A stretch of 64,000 nucleotides of DNA, from contig NZ_JAJOMB010000003.1 of assembly GCF_021129305.1 (NCBI RefSeq), forward strand, positions 62,001 to 126,000. Direction: 5' to 3'. Numbering within the stretch: position 1 is the first letter of the stretch; each line of letters opens with the position of its first letter. This DNA is from Kineosporia babensis. Its GTDB lineage: Bacteria > Actinomycetota > Actinomycetes > Actinomycetales > Kineosporiaceae. Of the stretch, positions 61,362 through 64,000 are shown one piece after another. The position numbers and the translations under genes were made by a program. A model generated the notes under the pieces. It saw only the letters and a list, made by a program, of their open reading frames with translations, did not search any database and was not told the origin of the DNA.

Positions 61362-62798
61362 GTGACCGAAGGATTCATCGCCCGCCACGGACTGTGGACG
61401 GACGAGCAACGGACCGCCGCCGACCGCCTGCTCAGCGAGATCGAGCAGAAGAAGCTGCGCCAGGTCCGGATCGCCTGGTGCGACCAGCACGGCATCCTGC
61501 GCGGCAAGACGCTGGAGATCCCGCATTTCCGCTCGGTGCTGCGTCAGGGCAAGGACTTCCAGACCGCCACCCTGATCTTCGACACGACCAACAGCCCGGT
61601 GGTTCCCCCGTTCGGCGCGGACGCCCTGGGCGACTCCCGGATGACCGGCCTGCCCGACGGCGTCCTGGTGCCCGATCCGCTGACCTTCAAGGTCCTGCCC
61701 TGGCTGGAGGGGACCGGCTGGATCCTGTCCGAACTGCACTACCGCAGCGGCGAGCGGGTTCCGTTCGACACCCGGGGCGTCCTCACCGAGCAGCTGACCC
61801 GGCTCGGCGACGAGGGCTTCGAGTACGTCAGCGGCATCGAGATGGAGTTCTACCTGACCAGGCTGGTCGATCCGATGCTCGGTTTCGAGGACTCCGGCTA
61901 CCCGCCCGCTCCCCCGAAGGTCACGGCGGTCGGTCACGGCTTCCAGTACCTGACCGAGTCGCGGGGCGACGAGATCGAGCCGATCCTGTCGGTCCTGCGC
62001 GACAACCTGGTCGAACTGGGCCTTCCGCTGAGCACGATCGAGGACGAGTGGGGGCCCGGGCAGGTCGAGTTCACCTTCGAGCCACTCACCGGGAAGGCCA
62101 CTGCGGACGCTGCGGTCCTGGCCCGCACGGTGATCAAGCAGCTGGCCCGCCGGCACGGCTACCACGCGACCTTCATGGCCCGCCCGGCTCTGCCGAACGC
62201 GTTCTCCAGCGGCTGGCACCTGCACCAGTCGCTGCGCTCGTCCGCGCAGGCCAACGCCTTCGCCGGGAGCGCCCCGGACGAGCTGCTCTCGCCCACCGGT
62301 ACCCAGTTCATGGCCGGGCTGCTGGAGCACGCTCTGGCCTGCTCGGTCCTGACCACCCCGACGGTCAACGGCTACAAGCGTTACCGGCCGGACTCTTTCG
62401 CACCCGACCGGATCGCCTGGGCCGAGGAGAACCGTGGGGCGATGGTGCGGGTGGCCGGTGCCCGCGGTGACGCGAACACCCACCTGGAGAACCGGATCGG
62501 GGACCCGGCGGCGAACCCGTACCTGTACCTGGCCTCACAGATCGCCTCGGGGCGGGACGGCCTGCGGCGCGGGCTCGACCCGGGTGCCTCGGCCGACGAG
62601 CCGTACCTGGCCGCGGCCACGGCACTGCCGGCCACCCTGGAGCAGGCGGTCGGGCACTTCAGCGAGAGCAAGCTGCTGCGGGCGGAGTTCGGCGAGGCGT
62701 TCGTCGACTACCTGACGATGATCAAGCGTCACGAGGTCTCCCGCTTCAACGCCGCCGTCACCGACTGGGAGCACCGTGAGTACTTCGAGGTCTATTGA
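61362..62798 (+). CDS. Glutamine-synthetase-like gamma-glutamyl ligase
   Basis: A 478-residue GS-fold ATP-dependent ligase, outside the classical GlnA group. Metal and substrate sites include SGIEMEFYL, DEWGPGQVEFTFEP, GWHLHQSL, NGYKRYRPDSFAPDRIAWAEENR and THLENRIGDPAANPYL. The GTG has AGGAG 6 nt upstream. Residues around 40-120 carry the beta-grasp domain. Relatives glutamylate amines such as polyamines, ethanolamine or anilines. Coupled to a nitrilase and a glutamine amidotransferase, it may start a pathway of amine activation followed by hydrolysis (inference). Confidence 0.87.
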   Translation: MTEGFIARHGLWTDEQRTAADRLLSEIEQKKLRQVRIAWCDQHGILRGKTLEIPHFRSVLRQGKDFQTATLIFDTTNSPVVPPFGADALGDSRMTGLPDGVLVPDPLTFKVLPWLEGTGWILSELHYRSGERVPFDTRGVLTEQLTRLGDEGFEYVSGIEMEFYLTRLVDPMLGFEDSGYPPAPPKVTAVGHGFQYLTESRGDEIEPILSVLRDNLVELGLPLSTIEDEWGPGQVEFTFEPLTGKATADAAVLARTVIKQLARRHGYHATFMARPALPNAFSSGWHLHQSLRSSAQANAFAGSAPDELLSPTGTQFMAGLLEHALACSVLTTPTVNGYKRYRPDSFAPDRIAWAEENRGAMVRVAGARGDANTHLENRIGDPAANPYLYLASQIASGRDGLRRGLDPGASADEPYLAAATALPATLEQAVGHFSESKLLRAEFGEAFVDYLTMIKRHEVSRFNAAVTDWEHREYFEVY

Positions 62799-63765
62799 TC
62801 TGCTCGAGCACGTCCGCAGCGAGGCCGGTGACCCTTTCGTGGTGGCGGCGGCGCAGCTGGGCGGGCCGTGGCTGGACGTGCCTGCTCGACTCGAGCGGGC
62901 CGTCCAGGCGAGCGAACTGGCCGCGTCTCACCGAGCGTCCGTCATTGCCTTTCCGGAGTGCTATCTCAGTGGCTACCCGTACTGGCTGTCCCGGACCAAC
63001 GGTGCGACGTTCGGCGACCCGTTGCAGAAGAAGGCTTATCGCTACTACCTGGAGTCGGCCGTCCCGGTGGACGGGCCCGAGGTTGCCCGGCTGAAGGAAC
63101 TCAGCGCCGATCTGGGCATCACCGTGGTCATCGGCCTGACCGAGCGTTCCTCCGGCACCACGTACTGCTCGCTGCTGACGATCACTCCCGCCGGCCTGGC
63201 CGGGCATCACCGCAAACTCGTTCCCACGTATGACGAACGTCTGGTCTGGGGGTCCGGCGACGGGCACGGTCTGCGCGCTCACGAGGTGGGCCGGGCCCGG
63301 ATCGGCAGCCTGAACTGCTGGGAGAACTGGATGCCCCAGGCCCGGCAGGCGATGTACGCGACCGGCGAGGACGTGCATTTCGGGGTCTGGCCCGGCTCGG
63401 TCGGGCTCACCGGTGACATCACGCGGTTCACGGCCCTGGAAGGACGGGTCTTCAGCGTCGCTGCCTCGGGACTGCTGCGGCGGGACGAGGTTCCGGACGA
63501 TTTCCCCTTGGCCCAAGCTCTTCTGCAGGACGCCGATGAGCTGCCGTTCGACGGAGGCACAGCGGTGGCCGGTCCCGACGGGCGCTGGGTGATCGAGCCG
63601 ATCGCCGGACGGGAGGGCATCGTGGTGGCCGAACTCGACCTGTCCCGGGTGGCCGAGGAGCGTTTCGCCTTCGACCCCACCGGGCACTACAGCCGTCCGG
63701 ACGTTCTGCGTACTACGGTTGACCGTACGCGGCGAACCGCAATCGCATGGGAGGACGTCCGTTGA
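62776..63765 (+). CDS. Nitrilase (true nitrilase branch)
   Basis: A 329-residue carbon-nitrogen hydrolase with the Glu61 (IAFPECYLSGYP), Lys147 (HRKLVPTYDERLVWG) and Cys181 (LNCWENWMP) triad. The CWEN signature is characteristic of branch 1 nitrilases/cyanide hydratases. The GTG start has GGGAG 4 nt upstream and overlaps the ligase gene by 23 bp. Its stop overlaps the TTG of the next gene (TTGA). The substrate is probably an organic nitrile; its link with the ligase is not obvious. Confidence 0.9.
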   Translation: MSTSRSIDLLEHVRSEAGDPFVVAAAQLGGPWLDVPARLERAVQASELAASHRASVIAFPECYLSGYPYWLSRTNGATFGDPLQKKAYRYYLESAVPVDGPEVARLKELSADLGITVVIGLTERSSGTTYCSLLTITPAGLAGHHRKLVPTYDERLVWGSGDGHGLRAHEVGRARIGSLNCWENWMPQARQAMYATGEDVHFGVWPGSVGLTGDITRFTALEGRVFSVAASGLLRRDEVPDDFPLAQALLQDADELPFDGGTAVAGPDGRWVIEPIAGREGIVVAELDLSRVAEERFAFDPTGHYSRPDVLRTTVDRTRRTAIAWEDVR

Positions 63766-64000
63766 AACCAGTTCTCGTGCTGCAACACCAGGATGACGTC
63801 GCACCCGGCAACCTCGGTGAGTGGCTCACCGTTCAGGGCATCCCGTTCGTCGTTCAGGACGTGACGGCTCAGGGGCCGCACGACGAGACCGACTGGGGCG
63901 CCGTGGTGGTGCTGGGCAGCAAGGAATCGGCGTACGACGCCTCGGTCCCCTGGCTGGAGTGGGAGCGAACTGAGCTTCGGCGCCATCTGGACGCCGGTCG
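63762..64000 (+). CDS. Class I glutamine amidotransferase, partial
   Basis: About 79 residues are visible before the window ends. They start at TTG (KPVLVLQHQ), overlapping the nitrilase stop. The segment VLVLQHQDDVAPGNL, then VVVLGSKESAYD and PWLEWERTELRRHLDAG matches the N-terminus of GMP-synthase-like GATase1 proteins; the nucleophile Cys should lie just beyond the edge. In amine pathways, such enzymes hydrolyse gamma-glutamyl amides, which would fit the ligase at the head of the operon. Confidence 0.8.
   Translation, partial: MKPVLVLQHQDDVAPGNLGEWLTVQGIPFVVQDVTAQGPHDETDWGAVVVLGSKESAYDASVPWLEWERTELRRHLDAG

Overview
The window is a stretch of high-GC chromosome from an actinobacterium. The signs are the very GC-rich third codon positions, frequent GTG and TTG starts, sugar ABC transporters without their own ATPase gene, many TetR/LacI/XRE regulators, deazaflavin (F420)-type oxidoreductases, an Rpf/SLT-type wall hydrolase and at least one leaderless promoter. 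I cannot name the genus from the sequence. No rRNA, tRNA, CRISPR array, transposase or phage module was recognised.

Left part (1-16.5 kb): a TetR-controlled RND exporter operon with a perfect 38-bp operator palindrome; an AI-2E-family permease; a secreted beta-propeller lectin-like protein; a deazaflavin-type oxidoreductase; a YCII protein; DUF6193 and DUF3558-like proteins; a secreted GH128 beta-1,3-glucanase; a TauE-like permease; an unknown protein; AdhE; a YdjM-like membrane protein; and an N-acyl-D-amino-acid deacylase with relaxed codon use and a TTA codon.

Mannoside region (16.5-33.4 kb): RidA, a GH5-like enzyme and a LacI repressor run leftward. A substrate-binding protein, two permeases, GH3 and GH125 form a tightly coupled rightward operon behind repeated GTACACC operators. 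After an MFS exporter, two TetR genes and an esterase come GH92 and a GT4 glycosyltransferase. GH125 + GH92 + GH3 + a GH5-like enzyme point to breakdown of alpha-mannan or mannosylated glycans.

Centre (34-43.5 kb): a membrane-anchored SLT/Rpf-like muralytic protein, then the most notable locus. This is a 2091-residue fully reducing type I PKS (KS-AT-DH-ER-KR-ACP, no thioesterase) translationally coupled to a PLP alpha-oxoamine synthase and closed by a strong terminator. The logic predicts release of a reduced acyl chain by decarboxylative condensation with an amino acid, giving a sphingoid-like alpha-aminoketone.

Right part (43.5-64 kb): a ChaA-type antiporter; a HAD phosphatase; a B-lectin/DUF6924 fusion; a leftward glycan operon (sulfotransferase, methyltransferase, two GT4, one GT2); a histidine kinase with an unusual C-terminal exported domain; a secreted tripeptidyl-aminopeptidase-like hydrolase; an intracellular GH32; a TetR/FAD-monooxygenase pair with a leaderless promoter and overlapping operator; a divergent SDR/XRE pair; and a coupled operon of a glutamine-synthetase-like ligase, a nitrilase and a class I glutamine amidotransferase (cut by the window end) behind a GntR-like palindrome.
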